A stretch of DNA of 64,000 nucleotides from Tepidimicrobium xylanilyticum. Its GTDB lineage: Bacteria; Bacillota; Clostridia; Tissierellales; Tepidimicrobiaceae. Position numbers and translations under genes: made by a program. The number at the start of each line of letters is the position of its first letter. Within the stretch, counting starts at the first letter, position 1. The notes below the pieces were generated by a model that had not been told where the DNA came from, searched no databases, and was given only the letters and a program-made list of their open reading frames with translations. The stretch lies in contig NZ_FNNG01000003.1 of assembly GCF_900106765.1 (NCBI RefSeq), positions 186,001 through 250,000 of the forward strand, in the 5' to 3' direction. Below are positions 1 through 10,813 of this stretch, piece by piece.

Positions 1-145
1 CATCTATGCCATCGGATACTTCAGTCAAAGTTTTTGGAGCCTTTTCCTTTTGTTCTATTTTTGAAGATTTGTCGTTCTTATTCATGCAAGCCATTAGAAA
101 AAAGGGAATTATTATAATAATAGCTAAATATATTTTCCTGTTCAA
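1..145 (-). CDS. Putative lipoprotein, N-terminal fragment (runs off window)
   Basis: The minus strand has an open frame from a TTG codon at 145-143 to the window edge. GAGGTGAT (149-156) is a good ribosome site. The translation begins with a short basic stretch, a run of isoleucines and leucines, and a lipobox LMAC with the lipidated Cys at residue 20. A lysine-rich polar linker follows, as in a secreted lipoprotein. Only about 48 residues are visible, so no family can be assigned. It lies 52 bases downstream of the cardiolipin synthase gene on the same strand and may share its transcript. The plus-strand frame over the same bases is a shadow. Confidence 0.72.
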   Translation of the reverse strand, partial: MNRKIYLAIIIIIPFFLMACMNKNDKSSKIEQKEKAPKTLTEVSDGID

Positions 146-153
146 GATTATCA

Positions 154-179
154 CCTCAGAAAATAGTGTTCCCCTGAGG
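154..179 (-). promoter_or_regulatory. Small inverted repeat overlapping the lipoprotein ribosome site
   Basis: CCTCAG (154-159) and CTGAGG (174-179) form a 6-bp inverted repeat with a 14-base loop. On the minus strand the downstream arm contains the GAGG of the lipoprotein ribosome binding site. If it forms in mRNA it could partly mask translation initiation. The stem is short and may be chance. Confidence 0.3.
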
Positions 180-197
180 CAATTTTTTATCCCACTG

Positions 198-1667
198 TTA
201 TAAGATAGGAGAAAGTAATCTGGAGATGGATTCCTTTATTTTCACAATATTAGACCTCTGAGCATATTCTTCTTTAGTTATTTCCCTACAATGTTCTAGA
301 TCCTTATTAAACTGTTCTACCATTTTCCTATTCGCATCCTCATCGTATATAAAAGCATTTACCTCAAAATTAAGCTTAAAGCTCCTAATATCTAAATTAG
401 CTGTACCTATGGAAGTAACAAAATCATCCATTATAAAGGTTTTACAGTGAAGGAATCCATTTTGGTAGGTATAAAATCTCACCCCAGCTTCTAATAGCTC
501 TCCTATATAGGAAAGTCCTGCCCAATAAACAAAGGGGTGGTCTGGTTTGCAAGGAATCATGACCTTTACATCTATACCAGAAAGGCCAGCTACTCTTAAA
601 GCTTCAAATATACTATCATCTGGTATAAAATATGGAGTTTGAATATAAATCCTTTCCCTAGCATTGGCAATCATCTTAAAATATCCATCTTTTACACTAG
701 CCCATTTTGAGTCTGGTCCACTACTTACTATCTGAATTCCCGCCTTCCCCTTCTTTGGTCTTTCAGATAGTTCCATGTTCCATTGAATATTATACTTCTT
801 GGCTGCAAAAACCCAATCTTTAAAGAACCTCCACTGAAGGTCCTCAACTGCAGTCCCTATTATCTTTATATGGGTATCTCTCCAATATCCAAATTTTTTG
901 GAAAGGCTTAAATATTCATCCCCTATATTAAATCCACCAATAAAGGCTTCTTTACCATCAATTATGCAAATCTTCCTATGGTTTCTATAATTTATTCTGG
1001 GAGTAACATAGGGGGCAAATGGAGGGAAAAAAACTGCTACTTCTCCGCCAGCTTTCTTCAGTGCATCAAAGCAATCCTTCCTTAACTTTCTTCCTCCCAT
1101 TCCATCATATAATACCTTAACTTCTACTCCTTCTTTCGCTTTTTGGGTTAATTTATCTATAAGCTTAGTACCTATGCCATCACTCTTCATAATATAGTAT
1201 TCCAAATATATATATTTCTTGGCATTTTCAATACTCTCTAATAAAGCCTCAAATTTTTCCTGACCCGAGAAATAAAATTCAATATAATTGTCCTCAGAAA
1301 AAAAAGATTCACTAGTTAAGATATGCATCTTTATTATATCATCATACTCTAAAAACCTAGGATTAGAAAACTTATATTCATCTTCCACCATCTTTTGACC
1401 TTGTCGTAATACCCTCTCTCTAATTCCCTTATCCTCTTTTTCCTTTATTTTAAACATCTTTTTTTTACTCATGTCCTGCCCGATGAATAAATATAATAGA
1501 AAACCTATACCTGGAAGAAAAGTCAATACCATAAGCCATAACCAAGTGGTAGTAGGATTTCTCCTTTCAAAAAATACCAACAATATAGCAAATAAAATAT
1601 TTATCCATAATATATTCGTGAATAGCCAAGTATAGCCATCTATTATATACTCCATAGAATCACCCAT
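198..1667 (-). CDS. cls: Cardiolipin synthase (phospholipase D family)
   Basis: This membrane enzyme joins two phosphatidylglycerol molecules to make cardiolipin and glycerol. The 489-residue protein has the usual bacterial Cls layout: two N-terminal membrane segments (about 13-33 and 41-63) followed by two PLD domains. Both HKD motifs are intact, with H230-K232-D237 (NHRKICIIDG) and H407-K409-D414 (LHCKTFIMDD). The length is typical of the family. The ATG at 1667 has no clear ribosome site. The in-frame ATG at 1655 sits just after GGGTGA and gives a protein beginning MEYIID, so it is probably the real start. The gene follows typA with 30 bases between. Confidence 0.93.
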   Translation of the reverse strand: MGDSMEYIIDGYTWLFTNILWINILFAILLVFFERRNPTTTWLWLMVLTFLPGIGFLLYLFIGQDMSKKKMFKIKEKEDKGIRERVLRQGQKMVEDEYKFSNPRFLEYDDIIKMHILTSESFFSEDNYIEFYFSGQEKFEALLESIENAKKYIYLEYYIMKSDGIGTKLIDKLTQKAKEGVEVKVLYDGMGGRKLRKDCFDALKKAGGEVAVFFPPFAPYVTPRINYRNHRKICIIDGKEAFIGGFNIGDEYLSLSKKFGYWRDTHIKIIGTAVEDLQWRFFKDWVFAAKKYNIQWNMELSERPKKGKAGIQIVSSGPDSKWASVKDGYFKMIANARERIYIQTPYFIPDDSIFEALRVAGLSGIDVKVMIPCKPDHPFVYWAGLSYIGELLEAGVRFYTYQNGFLHCKTFIMDDFVTSIGTANLDIRSFKLNFEVNAFIYDEDANRKMVEQFNKDLEHCREITKEEYAQRSNIVKIKESISRLLSPIL

Positions 1668-1675
1668 TATGAAAT

Positions 1676-1702
1676 GTAAAATAATCTAATCTAAAGATTA
1701 TT
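1676..1702 (-). terminator. Weak terminator after typA
   Basis: AATAATCT (1680-1687) and AGATTATT (1695-1702) form an 8-bp AT-rich hairpin. On the minus strand a short T run follows, and the typA stop codon overlaps the stem. It is weak and may allow read-through into cls. Confidence 0.4.
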
Positions 1703-3518
1703 TCTTCGATTTATGTCTTTTATTCGAATCCAAAATCTTCTTTCTTATCCTAAAGCTAGTTGGAGTTACCTCTATAAGTTCATCATCTTCTATAAACTCT
1801 AAGGCTTCTTCTAAGGATAATTGCCTTGGTGGAGCTAACCTTAAAGCTTCGTCAGAACCTGCAGCTCTTATATTGGTTTGATGTTTTTTCTTACAAACAT
1901 TTATCTCAATATCCATTCCTTTAGGATTTGAACCTATTACCATCCCTTTATAGACTTTAGTTCCTGGAGTGATAAAAAGTTCCCCCCTGTCTTGAGCTGA
2001 ATATAATCCATAGGCTGTTGCTTCTCCTGTCTCATAAGCAATCAAGGAACCTTCCTTCCTCGTAACAATGTCCCCCTTGTAGGCCCCATAACCATCGAAT
2101 ACAGAATTTAGAATGCCATTGCCCTTAGTATCCGTCATAAACTCGCCTCTATAACCGATTAAACCTCTAGCAGGAACAGAAAATATTAGCCTATGATATC
2201 CTCCGTTGCTTTCCGACATGCTGATTAATTCACCTTTTCTCATACCCAATTTTTCTATTACTATTCCAATATATGATTCCGCTACATCAACTGTTACCAT
2301 TTCCATTGGTTCTAATCTCTTCCCATTTTCGTATTTATATAAAACCTCTGGTTTTGAGACTTGAAACTCATAACCTTCCCGCCTCATGTTTTCTATGAGA
2401 ACAGATAAATGTAATTCTCCCCTCCCAGATACTTTAAAAGCATCAGTAGAACTTGTTTCTTCTACCTTCAAGCTAACATCCGTTTGCATCTCCTTAAATA
2501 ACCTGTTTCTTAATTGTCTTGAGGTCATATATTTTCCTTCTTTTCCCGCAAAAGGGCTGTCGTTGACCGAAAAAGTCATGGCAATGGTAGGTTCAGAAAT
2601 CTTTACAAAGGGAAGAGGCTCCGGAGCATCTACATCACAAATGGTATCTCCTATATGAATTCCCTCTACGCCTGTAACTGCAATTATACTCCCTGCTTTT
2701 GATTCTTTTACTTCTTTTCTGTTTAATCCTTCAAATTCATAGATATTAGTTATCTTTACCCTTTTTATTTCGTCTTTTTTGTTTTCATTAACAATTATAG
2801 CTTCTTGATTCGTTTTTATTTTTCCTCTTTCTATTTTACCAATTCCAATTCTTCCTACATAATCATTATAATCTATAGTGGAAATTAATAATTGCAATGG
2901 TTCATCTATATTGACATTTGGAGCTGGAATATATTTAATTATCGTCTGGAATAAATCCTCTAAGTTATCTTTTTTCACGTTCAAATCTAATGTTGCCGTT
3001 CCCTCCTTTGAGGAAGTAAATACGAAAGGAGATTCCAAGTATTTTTCATCTCCACCTAATTCGATGAATAAATCTAAAACCTCATCTAAAACTTCTTCTG
3101 GTCTTGCTTCAGGCCTATCTATCTTGTTTATGCACACTATAGTTGGCAAGTTTAACTCCAAAGCCTTCTTTAATACAAATTTGGTTTGGGGCATAGGCCC
3201 TTCAAAAGCGTCTACCAATAATAATACTCCATCTACCATTTTAAGAACCCGTTCCACTTCTCCACCAAAATCTGCATGGCCTGGAGTATCTACAATATTT
3301 ATCTTAACATTTCCATAATAGATAGCTGTATTTTTTGCTAAAATGGTAATACCTCGTTCCCTTTCAATATCATGTGAATCCATAATTCTTTCTGCAATTA
3401 TCTGGTTTTTTCTAAAAATCCCGCTTTGCTTTAACATACTATCTACTAATGTTGTTTTCCCGTGATCAACATGAGCAATAATTGCTATATTTCTTAAGTC
3501 ATCCCTTATAATTTCCAT
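1698..3518 (-). CDS. typA: Translational GTPase TypA/BipA
   Basis: TypA is a ribosome-binding translation-factor GTPase needed under stress and at low temperature. At about 606 residues it has the family length. The GTPase motifs are clear: P-loop AHVDHGKTT near residue 16, DTPGHADFGGEVERV, and NKIDRPEARPEEV. EF-G-like domains and the BipA C-terminal region (RGLIGYRGEFMTDTKG, then APPRQLSLEEALEFI) follow. I chose the ATG at 3518-3516 preceded by AAGGGAT; a TTG one codon upstream is also in frame. It is followed by cls on the same strand. Confidence 0.97.
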   Translation of the reverse strand: MEIIRDDLRNIAIIAHVDHGKTTLVDSMLKQSGIFRKNQIIAERIMDSHDIERERGITILAKNTAIYYGNVKINIVDTPGHADFGGEVERVLKMVDGVLLLVDAFEGPMPQTKFVLKKALELNLPTIVCINKIDRPEARPEEVLDEVLDLFIELGGDEKYLESPFVFTSSKEGTATLDLNVKKDNLEDLFQTIIKYIPAPNVNIDEPLQLLISTIDYNDYVGRIGIGKIERGKIKTNQEAIIVNENKKDEIKRVKITNIYEFEGLNRKEVKESKAGSIIAVTGVEGIHIGDTICDVDAPEPLPFVKISEPTIAMTFSVNDSPFAGKEGKYMTSRQLRNRLFKEMQTDVSLKVEETSSTDAFKVSGRGELHLSVLIENMRREGYEFQVSKPEVLYKYENGKRLEPMEMVTVDVAESYIGIVIEKLGMRKGELISMSESNGGYHRLIFSVPARGLIGYRGEFMTDTKGNGILNSVFDGYGAYKGDIVTRKEGSLIAYETGEATAYGLYSAQDRGELFITPGTKVYKGMVIGSNPKGMDIEINVCKKKHQTNIRAAGSDEALRLAPPRQLSLEEALEFIEDDELIEVTPTSFRIRKKILDSNKRHKSKK

Positions 3519-3630
3519 CAAGAATATCCCTTCCTACTTTAAACTTATAATTAATTTTTATATATCGTCAACAATCTTCCATATACTATATATGGACTAG
3601 CAAATTCTTTAATATTATCTTTAAATTATG

Positions 3631-3652
3631 ATGGCAGGGGGTACCCTGCCAT
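3631..3652 (-). terminator. Hairpin between the RsbW-like gene and typA
   Basis: ATGGCAGGG (3631-3639) and CCCTGCCAT (3644-3652) form a 9-bp GC-rich hairpin with a 4-base loop, just downstream of the RsbW-like gene on the minus strand. Only an AT-rich tract follows, so it is a probable rather than certain terminator. Confidence 0.5.
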
Positions 3653-3666
3653 ATTCATAATATATA

Positions 3667-4071
3667 TTATCCCATATATTTTACAGCTACAATTCTATTA
3701 TTGTCAATATATAACTCATCAGATAACCCATCAACAATTATCAAGCCCCTCCCACAGCATTTTAATTCCGTCGGATCATAGCTAGATATATCAAAATCTA
3801 TACCCTCTCCCTCATCAGCAACTTCTATTCTTATGGTATTACCTGCTATTTCAAGGAATAAGTTCACACTCTTATTACAATTACATCGATTCCCATGAAC
3901 TACACTATTTATAATGAGTTCATTTAATATTAATTTTATATCAAACATTATATCCTGATCTTGGATAATCTTTTCTATTCTACTTAGTACCTTTTTAATA
4001 AATGCTTTTATATCGTCTAAATCGCTGCGTACAGAACCCTCAAATATGAAAGACACCTCAATCACGCCCAT
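3667..4071 (-). CDS. Anti-sigma-factor-like serine kinase (RsbW/SpoIIAB-type HATPase)
   Basis: This 134-residue protein is a stand-alone GHKL ATPase domain of the HATPase_c_2 type. The N box is [11 protein letters not shown] (about residues 50-60), the G1 box is DEGEGID (about 87-93), and the glycine-rich GRGLIIV lies near 108. RsbW and SpoIIAB use this fold to bind a sigma factor and phosphorylate an anti-anti-sigma protein. No sigma factor or STAS partner is adjacent, so the target is unknown, and it could instead be a solo phosphorelay ATPase. The ATG at 4071 lacks a strong ribosome site, so the start is uncertain; a GTG at codon 3 is an alternative. It is divergent from rubredoxin. Confidence 0.8.
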   Translation of the reverse strand: MGVIEVSFIFEGSVRSDLDDIKAFIKKVLSRIEKIIQDQDIMFDIKLILNELIINSVVHGNRCNCNKSVNLFLEIAGNTIRIEVADEGEGIDFDISSYDPTELKCCGRGLIIVDGLSDELYIDNNRIVAVKYMG

Positions 4072-4233
4072 CTACTCAATAATCCTTATTTAGTATTATT
4101 TATAGTTTACCCACAAATCATCCATTTAATCTTATACCCTTTTATTATTCTATCACAATATTTAACAAATTTCAGTTTAAAATCTATATTTTTGGGTATT
4201 ATCCCAGTGATTACATATGAAAGGAGAGTATAT

Positions 4234-4395
4234 ATGGACAGATATGTTTGTGAACCCTGTGGATATGTTTATGATCCAGAAGAAGGTGATCCGGATAATG
4301 GAATAGAACCTGGTACATCTTTTGAAGAATTACCAGATGATTGGGTTTGTCCAGTATGTGGGGCTACAAAAGATATGTTCGTTAAAGAAGAATAA
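4234..4395 (+). CDS. Rubredoxin
   Basis: Rubredoxin is a cytoplasmic one-electron carrier with one iron held by four cysteines. In anaerobes it feeds rubrerythrin and other oxygen-stress reductases. The 53-residue protein beginning [19 protein letters not shown] has both CxxCG-type knuckles, CEPC near residue 6 and CPVC near residue 39. I chose the ATG at 4234 because AAAGGAGAG lies just upstream and the protein then has the exact family length; the longer in-frame start adds a non-homologous extension. Rubrerythrin, a likely redox partner, is at 42.0 kb. Confidence 0.97.
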   Translation: MDRYVCEPCGYVYDPEEGDPDNGIEPGTSFEELPDDWVCPVCGATKDMFVKEE

Positions 4396-4401
4396 TACTC
4401 T

Positions 4402-4435
4402 AGAGCAGCTATCTTTTAGATAGCTGCTCTTCTTT
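4402..4435. terminator. Bidirectional terminator between rubredoxin and engB
   Basis: AGAGCAGCTATCT (4402-4414) and AGATAGCTGCTCT (4418-4430) form a perfect 13-bp hairpin with a 3-base loop, followed by a pyrimidine-rich T tract on the plus strand. The engB stop codon lies inside the stem, so the hairpin serves both converging genes. Confidence 0.93.
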
Positions 4436-5020
4436 CTTAATGAGGATATTCTGTATTAAGCTCCATATCTTATCCCTATTAATATAATTTGATGAGGAAT
4501 AGGGTAATATAAGGTTTAAATCCTCTATCTGCAATTTGTCTTTAATAATCTTAATATTTTTCTGGTATTTTCCCTTCGATATTTTGTCCGCCTTTGTAGC
4601 TATAACTATCCCTGCAAATCCAAATGTTCTAATCCAATTATACATCATTAAATCCTGTTCTGTTGGTTCGTGCCTTATGTCTACCAACTGGATTACTTCG
4701 ACTAAATTTCTTCTAGTATTTAAATATTCCTCTATTATATAGCCCCATCTCTCCTTTTCCTTTTTAGACACTTGAGCAAACCCATAACCGGGCAAGTCCA
4801 CAAGTCTTAATCTCCCATCTATATTGTAAAAATTTATAGTTCTAGTCTTCCCAGGTTTGCTACTAGTTTTTGCTAGATTTTTTCTGTTTAATAGGGAGTT
4901 AATAAAGGAAGATTTTCCTACATTAGATCGCCCAACAAGAGCAATTTCCGGTAATCTATCATCCGGATACTGTTTTACATTTACAGCTATTTTCTCTAAT
5001 TCAGCTTTAATCACTTTCAT
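4409..5020 (-). CDS. engB: Ribosome biogenesis GTP-binding protein YsxC/EngB
   Basis: EngB is an essential GTPase for assembly of the 50S ribosomal subunit. The protein beginning [10 protein letters not shown] is about 203 residues. It has the G1 loop [10 protein letters not shown] (about 30-39), a threonine-containing switch ([11 protein letters not shown]), G3 DLPGYGFA and G4 TKADK. I chose the ATG at 5020, preceded by AGGAAGAGGACA; an upstream in-frame ATG at 5059 would add 13 residues coded inside lon. The start overlaps the 3' end of lon by 14 bases, which indicates translational coupling. The tig-clpP-clpX-lon-engB order is common in Firmicutes. Confidence 0.96.
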   Translation of the reverse strand: MKVIKAELEKIAVNVKQYPDDRLPEIALVGRSNVGKSSFINSLLNRKNLAKTSSKPGKTRTINFYNIDGRLRLVDLPGYGFAQVSKKEKERWGYIIEEYLNTRRNLVEVIQLVDIRHEPTEQDLMMYNWIRTFGFAGIVIATKADKISKGKYQKNIKIIKDKLQIEDLNLILPYSSSNYINRDKIWSLIQNILIKKEEQLSKR

Positions 5021-7379
5021 TGTCCTCTTCCTTTTTGAGCCCCTCTTTAAGCAACGCATGCTCTAAAACTTGGTCCATGTTCTTTATTAGTACGAATTCT
5101 AGTTTTTTCCGTATGTTCTCTGGAACTTCTTCTAAATCCTTACTATTCTCATGGGGAATTAAGACCTTCTTTATTCCGACCCTATAGGCTGCTAAAACTT
5201 TTTCTTTTATGCCTCCAACTGGCAATACTCTGCCACGCAGGGTTATTTCTCCAGTCATTGCAATACTACCGTCTACAGGTCTGTTGGTTAAAGCGGAAAT
5301 TGCTGCTGTAGCCATAGTTATTCCTGCAGATGGCCCATCTTTTGGGATTGCTCCCTCAGGTACATGAACGTGGATGTCCATTTCCTTATAGAAATTGCTA
5401 TCTATCCCCAGTTTGTCTGAATTAGCTCTAATATAGCTTATACCTGCCATAGCTGATTCCTTCATTACATCTCCTAATTGGCCTGTCAACTGCAATTTTC
5501 CAGTACCCTTCATTGAATTTACCTCTATAGAAAGGGTATCTCCACCAAAAGCAGTCCAAGCTAATCCAGTTGCTACTCCCACTTGATTTTCTACACTTCC
5601 TAGACCATCCCTATACTTTTCCACTCCTAAGAATTTATGAAGATTACCAGTATTAACCTTTACCTTATCAACATTGGTTTCAACAATTTTTTTTGCTGCC
5701 TTTCTGCATATATTAGCAATATTCCTTTCTAAATTTCTTACTCCTGCTTCTCTAGTATAGTTGTTGATTATTTTTTTCAATGCCCTATCCGATATAACTA
5801 AATTTTCCTCTTTTAGTCCATGTTCCTTCAATTGTTTAGGCAATAGATGATTAGTAGCAATCTTAAACTTTTCCTCATCAGTATAGCCGCTTATCCTTAT
5901 AACTTCCATCCTATCCAATAATGGAGCGGGTATGGAATTTACCGTATTAGCTGTGGTGACGAATAGCACCCTAGATAGGTCGAAGGGTAGCTCTAAATAA
6001 TGGTCTGTAAAGCTACTATTTTGTTCCGGGTCTAATATTTCTAATAAAGCACTGGCTGGATCTCCTCTATATCCAGTACTTAACTTATCGATTTCATCGA
6101 ATAGAAAAACAGGATTCTTAGTGCCAGCTTTTCTAATTAGTGAAATAATTCTTCCTGGTATGGCTCCCACATAGGTTCTCCTATGTCCTCTCATTTCTGC
6201 TTCGTCCCTTACTCCTCCTAAGGACATACGTACGAACTTTCTACCTAAAGATTCAGCAATTGATTTGGCAATAGAGGTCTTCCCAACTCCAGGAGGCCCT
6301 ACTAAGCAAAGGATTGGCCCTTTCATATTGCTTGTAAGCTTTCTTATGGAAATAAACTCCAATATCCTTTCTTTCACATCTTTTAGACCATAATGATCCC
6401 TGCTTAAAATCTCCCTTGCCCTCTTAATATCTACTATATCTTTCGTCTCCTTATCCCATGGTAGTTCTACTATCCAATCTAGATAGGTCCTAATAACGGC
6501 TGTTTCCGCAGAATGAGTAGACATTTTATCCAATCTTTCTACTTCCTTTAACGCCTTTTCCTTTACTTCTTTAGGCATTTTAATCTTTGCAATCTTATTC
6601 TTATACTCTTCTATTTCCTCATCTAACTCATTTTCTTCTCCCAGTTCTTTTTGTATGGCCCTTAATTGCTCTTTTAAATAATACTCTTTTTGAACCTTAC
6701 TAATCTGCTTTTTAACCCTTTGATTGATCTTTTCTTCTATCCTTAATAATTCTATTTCTTCTTGTAATATGGCGTAAAGTACTTCTAATCGCTTATAAAA
6801 GTCAAAAATCTCTAATATCTTTTGATGATTTTCGATTTTTAAATTCATATAAGAAGCTATTACATCAGCTAACCTTCCGGGATCCTCAATATCAGTAATA
6901 GTTAGCAATATATCAGGGGATATTCTGCGACTTAAAGTTAAATATTCCTCAAAGTTGTTAACTACTAAACGCATAGCTGCTTCCATTTCTTTGTCTACTG
7001 TTATTTCTTCTGGATCATAGGAATATTCCTCCACTAAAACTTCATAATATTCATCTTCTTTAACTATTTCTACTATTTTCCCTCTGTTTATTCCCTCAAC
7101 TAATACTCTTATACTACCGCCGGGCAGTTTTAACATCTGTTTTATTTTAGCAACAGTCCCTATATGATAAAAATCTTCTGGTGATGGTTCTTCTATCTTA
7201 GCGTCCTTTTGAGCACATAAAAAAATCAATGAATCATCTATCATAGCCTTTTCCAAAGCGTTAATAGATTTTTCTCTACCTACATCAAAGTGGATTACCA
7301 TGTGAGGAAATACCGACATACCTCTCAAAGGAATAAGGGGTATTGTTTTTTTCTGCACAACATAAGGGTTTTTGTACAT
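5007..7379 (-). CDS. lon: ATP-dependent protease La (Lon)
   Basis: Lon is a cytoplasmic AAA+ serine protease that degrades damaged and regulatory proteins. The 790-residue protein has the full LonA layout: an N-terminal substrate domain (from [19 protein letters not shown]), a coiled-coil linker (about 190-290), an AAA+ module with Walker [10 protein letters not shown] and Walker [10 protein letters not shown], and a protease domain. The catalytic Ser684 (DGPSAGIT) and Lys727 (GGIKEK) are present. The ATG at 7379 follows GGAGTGAGG. It is separated from clpX by a terminator, so it probably has its own promoter, and it overlaps engB. Confidence 0.98.
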   Translation of the reverse strand: MYKNPYVVQKKTIPLIPLRGMSVFPHMVIHFDVGREKSINALEKAMIDDSLIFLCAQKDAKIEEPSPEDFYHIGTVAKIKQMLKLPGGSIRVLVEGINRGKIVEIVKEDEYYEVLVEEYSYDPEEITVDKEMEAAMRLVVNNFEEYLTLSRRISPDILLTITDIEDPGRLADVIASYMNLKIENHQKILEIFDFYKRLEVLYAILQEEIELLRIEEKINQRVKKQISKVQKEYYLKEQLRAIQKELGEENELDEEIEEYKNKIAKIKMPKEVKEKALKEVERLDKMSTHSAETAVIRTYLDWIVELPWDKETKDIVDIKRAREILSRDHYGLKDVKERILEFISIRKLTSNMKGPILCLVGPPGVGKTSIAKSIAESLGRKFVRMSLGGVRDEAEMRGHRRTYVGAIPGRIISLIRKAGTKNPVFLFDEIDKLSTGYRGDPASALLEILDPEQNSSFTDHYLELPFDLSRVLFVTTANTVNSIPAPLLDRMEVIRISGYTDEEKFKIATNHLLPKQLKEHGLKEENLVISDRALKKIINNYTREAGVRNLERNIANICRKAAKKIVETNVDKVKVNTGNLHKFLGVEKYRDGLGSVENQVGVATGLAWTAFGGDTLSIEVNSMKGTGKLQLTGQLGDVMKESAMAGISYIRANSDKLGIDSNFYKEMDIHVHVPEGAIPKDGPSAGITMATAAISALTNRPVDGSIAMTGEITLRGRVLPVGGIKEKVLAAYRVGIKKVLIPHENSKDLEEVPENIRKKLEFVLIKNMDQVLEHALLKEGLKKEEDNESD

Positions 7380-7433
7380 AACCTCACTCCTTATCTATAG
7401 ATAATAGAAACTACTTTTTAAATTGAAACAAGT

Positions 7434-7466
7434 GAGAAAAAAGGCTCACGGTCTAGTGAGCCTTTT
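7434..7466 (-). terminator. Terminator after clpX
   Basis: AAGGCTCAC (7441-7449) and GTGAGCCTT (7456-7464) form a 9-bp hairpin. On the minus strand a run of six Ts follows directly. It lies right after the clpX stop codon and before lon. Confidence 0.93.
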
Positions 7467-8749
7467 TATGATACTGATTCCTTGTTATCTTTTTTCCTAG
7501 CCCTATTCTTTGCTTTTCTTTCTGATAATACCAAAGTTGGTTCACCATTAAATTCAATGGTTTCTTTAGTAATAAGGCATTTTTCTATCTCTTCTCTGGA
7601 AGGAATCTCATACATTATATCCAATAGGATTTCCTCAATTATACTACGAAGCCCTCTTGCACCAGTTTTTCGTTCAATGGCCTTCTTGGCGATGGCCTTT
7701 AACGCTTCTTCTTCAAAGTCTAAGTCTACTCCATCCATGCTGAATAATTCTTTATATTGTTTAACTAGTGCATTCTTAGGTTCTGTCAATATTTTTACAA
7801 GGGCGTCTTCATCCAATTCCTCAAGAGTAACTATTATGGGCAATCGTCCTACAAATTCAGGTATTAGCCCATATTTTAGTAAATCTTCAGGCTGTATCTC
7901 CTTTAGTAAATCTCCAATATTATAATCTTTTTTACCCTTAATTGTAGCACCAAATCCCATTGATTTAGTATCTATCCTGTTTTTAATTATCTTGTCTATT
8001 CCATCAAAGGCTCCACCAACTATGAACAAGATATTAGTTGTATCTACTTGAATGAATTCTTGATGAGGATGCTTCCTTCCACCTTGAGGAGGTACATTGG
8101 CAACAGTGCCCTCAAGAATTTTTAATAAAGCTTGTTGTACTCCTTCTCCACTTACATCTCTTGTAATAGAAGGATTCTCAGTTTTTCTAGCAATTTTGTC
8201 TATTTCATCTATATATACTATGCCCTTTTCAGCTCTTTCTATATCATAATCTGCAGCTTGAATAAGCTTTAGAATAATATTTTCCACATCTTCACCAACG
8301 TATCCAGCTTCTGTTAAAGAAGTTGCATCTGCAATTGCAAAAGGTACGTTTAGTATTTTAGCCAAAGTTTGAGCTAGTAAAGTTTTTCCAGAACCCGTTG
8401 GTCCAATCATAACGATATTGGATTTTTGTAATTCTACATCATTATTTTTGGATGGTTTTCTATTTATCCTTTTATAATGATTATATACAGCAACAGCCAA
8501 CGCTTTCTTTGCTCTTTCCTGCTTTATTACATATTCATCTAAAGTCTCTTTTATCTTCTTGGGCTTAGGAAGTTCCCTTACTTGATAATCGAAACTTTCA
8601 ATAAATTCTTCATCTATAATCTCTTGACACAATTCTATACACTCATCACAAATAAATACATTTGGCCCAGCAATAAGTCTACGAACCTGATCTTGAGGTT
8701 TACCACAGAAAGAGCAGCGTAGCTGTTTATCATCATATTTGGCCATCAT
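7466..8749 (-). CDS. clpX: ATP-dependent Clp protease ATP-binding subunit ClpX
   Basis: ClpX is the AAA+ unfoldase that feeds substrates into ClpP. The 427-residue protein begins with the ClpX zinc-binding domain ([11 protein letters not shown] at about 12, [11 protein letters not shown] at about 34). Walker A is [12 protein letters not shown], Walker B is [10 protein letters not shown], the pore loop region is GYVGEDVE, and the arginine-containing sensor segment is [13 protein letters not shown]. Two adjacent ATG codons (8749 and 8746) follow GAGGTGTC, and the second has the better spacing. It lies 10 bases downstream of clpP, so the two are co-transcribed and act as one complex. Confidence 0.98.
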   Translation of the reverse strand: MMAKYDDKQLRCSFCGKPQDQVRRLIAGPNVFICDECIELCQEIIDEEFIESFDYQVRELPKPKKIKETLDEYVIKQERAKKALAVAVYNHYKRINRKPSKNNDVELQKSNIVMIGPTGSGKTLLAQTLAKILNVPFAIADATSLTEAGYVGEDVENIILKLIQAADYDIERAEKGIVYIDEIDKIARKTENPSITRDVSGEGVQQALLKILEGTVANVPPQGGRKHPHQEFIQVDTTNILFIVGGAFDGIDKIIKNRIDTKSMGFGATIKGKKDYNIGDLLKEIQPEDLLKYGLIPEFVGRLPIIVTLEELDEDALVKILTEPKNALVKQYKELFSMDGVDLDFEEEALKAIAKKAIERKTGARGLRSIIEEILLDIMYEIPSREEIEKCLITKETIEFNGEPTLVLSERKAKNRARKKDNKESVS

Positions 8750-8759
8750 GACACCTCAC

Positions 8760-9347
8760 TTAATATTTTTTTCTTGATATTACCTCATCTATTATACCAT
8801 ATTCTTTTGCTTCTGAGGCAGTCATAAAGAAATCTCTATCTGAATCCCTAGCAATTTTTTCTAAAGGCTGCCCAGTTCTATCACTTAATATTTGATTTAA
8901 TTTTTCTCTAGTACGGATAATCCTTTCTGCATGAATTCTAATGTCTTCCGCTTGACCTGAAGTTCCTCCTAATGGTTGATGTATCATAATTTCAGCATTT
9001 GGAAGTGCAAATCTCTTTCCTTTTGCACCAGATGCTAATAGAAAGGCACCCATACTAGCTGCCATACCAATGCAAATTGTAGACACATCTGGCTTTATAT
9101 ACTGCATAGTATCGTATATTGCAAATCCAGCTGTTATTGAACCTCCAGGACTATTTATATAAAGTTGTATATCCTTATCTGGATCTTCAGCTTCTAAAAA
9201 TAATAGTTGTGCTACTACCAAATCGGCAGTAACGTTGTTTATTTCTCCCCCTAAGAATATTATTCTTTCCTTTAATAGTCTAGAATATATATCATAGGAC
9301 CTTTCGCCTCTATTAGTTTGCTCAACGACTATAGGAACTAATGCCAT
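8760..9347 (-). CDS. clpP: ATP-dependent Clp protease proteolytic subunit ClpP
   Basis: ClpP forms the tetradecameric serine-protease barrel used by ClpX and other Clp ATPases. At 195 residues it has the family length and the full catalytic triad: Ser98 (GMAASMGA), His123 (IMIHQPLGG) and Asp172 (DRDFFM). The ATG at 9347 follows an AGGAGGGG ribosome site. It lies between tig and clpX on one strand with very short gaps, as in many Firmicutes. Confidence 0.98.
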   Translation of the reverse strand: MALVPIVVEQTNRGERSYDIYSRLLKERIIFLGGEINNVTADLVVAQLLFLEAEDPDKDIQLYINSPGGSITAGFAIYDTMQYIKPDVSTICIGMAASMGAFLLASGAKGKRFALPNAEIMIHQPLGGTSGQAEDIRIHAERIIRTREKLNQILSDRTGQPLEKIARDSDRDFFMTASEAKEYGIIDEVISRKKY

Positions 9348-9364
9348 ACATACCCCTCCTAAAT

Positions 9365-10654
9365 CTAATTTACCTTAGCATTGTTAACTAATAATTCTAT
9401 GGTCTTATCCCTCATTATACCCGTCTTCAGGAATTCTAAATCCCCTTTTTTCATATTTTCCTTGAATTTTTGGGCATCTTCTTGATTGTATTCTTTTGCC
9501 ATCTTTTCCAGTTCCTCATCTAGATCTTCCTCAGTAACTTCTAAACTTTCTTTCTTTGCTATAGCTTCTAAAACTAGATCGGTTTTAATCCTTCTTTTCG
9601 CTACAGGGGTCATTTCTTCTTTTAAGGCATCTATGCCAGTATTAGTTAATTCAAGATATCGATTTATATCTAAACCTTGTAGTCTCAACCTATAGTCGAA
9701 TTCACTTATCTCTCTTTCAATTTGACGACTTATCATAACCTCTGGTATATCTACTTCAGCAGAATCAACGACTTTTTCAATTATTTTATTTTCAAGTTCT
9801 CTCTTTTCTTTTTCCTCAGCTTCCTTTTCCAATCTTTCTCTTATACTATTCTTAAATTCCTCTAATGTTTCAAATTCACTTACATCTTTGGCAAACTCAT
9901 CATCTAATGCTGGTAATTCCTTTTCTTTCACTTCATGAATAACCACTTTGAATAAAGCTTCCTTTCCTTGTAAGCTCTCTTCAAAATAATCTTCAGGGAA
10001 GGTTACTTTGACTTCTACCTCATCTCCTTTTTTTCTACCAATAAGCTGTTCTTCAAAGCCTGGGATAAATCTATTGGAACCTATTTCAAGGACTTGCTTC
10101 TCAGCTGTTCCACCTTCAAATTTTTCTCCATCTATATAACCTTCAAAATCTATAGTAAGTATGTCCCTTTCTTTAGTTTCTCTGTCCCCAGCATCTATAA
10201 TCCTACCATTCATTTCTTGAATTGCTTTTAATTCCTTCTCTACATCTTCATCTGTAACATTATACTCTACTTTTTCAACTTCTATACTTTTATATTCTCC
10301 CAGTTTTACCTCTGGTTTAATAGTTACCTCTACCTTTACTATAACTGGTTTTCCTTTCTCCAACTGCTCAATATCCACTTCTGGAGTATCTACTGGCTCT
10401 AATTCCAAATCTTCTACGGCTTTATCATAAACTTCTGGTAAAAGTATATTTAATGCTTCTTCATAAAATACACCCTCACCATAATTCAATTCGATTATCT
10501 TTCTTGGTGCCTTACCTCTTCGAAACCCGGGGATGTTAAATCTATTTCTGTTTTTCAAATATGCCTTTTGTATAGCTTTTTCAAATTCATTTTGGTCAAT
10601 TTCAATATTAAAAAAAGCTTTATTATTTTCCTTTTTTTCTAGAACAGAATTCAT
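9365..10654 (-). CDS. tig: Trigger factor (ribosome-associated chaperone/PPIase)
   Basis: Trigger factor binds the ribosome exit tunnel and helps nascent chains fold. From [10 protein letters not shown] the protein is about 429 residues. The N-terminal ribosome-binding domain carries the signature [13 protein letters not shown] near residue 44. A FKBP-type prolyl isomerase domain follows at about 150-240 ([29 protein letters not shown]), then the long helical C-terminal domain. I chose the ATG at 10654, behind GGGAGGAC; a longer frame starts 12 codons earlier without a ribosome site. It heads the tig-clpP-clpX group. Confidence 0.97.
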   Translation of the reverse strand: MNSVLEKKENNKAFFNIEIDQNEFEKAIQKAYLKNRNRFNIPGFRRGKAPRKIIELNYGEGVFYEEALNILLPEVYDKAVEDLELEPVDTPEVDIEQLEKGKPVIVKVEVTIKPEVKLGEYKSIEVEKVEYNVTDEDVEKELKAIQEMNGRIIDAGDRETKERDILTIDFEGYIDGEKFEGGTAEKQVLEIGSNRFIPGFEEQLIGRKKGDEVEVKVTFPEDYFEESLQGKEALFKVVIHEVKEKELPALDDEFAKDVSEFETLEEFKNSIRERLEKEAEEKEKRELENKIIEKVVDSAEVDIPEVMISRQIEREISEFDYRLRLQGLDINRYLELTNTGIDALKEEMTPVAKRRIKTDLVLEAIAKKESLEVTEEDLDEELEKMAKEYNQEDAQKFKENMKKGDLEFLKTGIMRDKTIELLVNNAKVN

Positions 10655-10780
10655 TACATTGTCCTCCCTAAACTTAATATTTATTAACATTTAAAGCTAA
10701 CCTATTATACCATAAAATTATACCAATTAAAATATTATTATCCCATTCATATGTATTATATCATAAATTAGTGCAATATT

Positions 10781-10808
10781 AAAAAAACCAATGGCATGAC
10801 CACTGGTT
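10781..10808 (-). terminator. Terminator after tRNA-Leu
   Basis: AACCAATGG (10786-10794) and CCACTGGTT (10800-10808) form a 9-bp hairpin with one G-T pair. On the minus strand it follows the tRNA by six bases and is followed by seven Ts. Confidence 0.9.
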
Positions 10809-10813
10809 ATGTC

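Noticed and set aside
6-203. Plus-strand 65-residue frame at the window start
   Set aside because: The minus strand shows a ribosome site, TTG start and lipobox over the same bases, so the plus frame is a shadow.
2386-3318. Plus-strand frames of 90 and 146 residues inside typA
   Set aside because: They are antisense to conserved GTPase motifs and have no translation signals.
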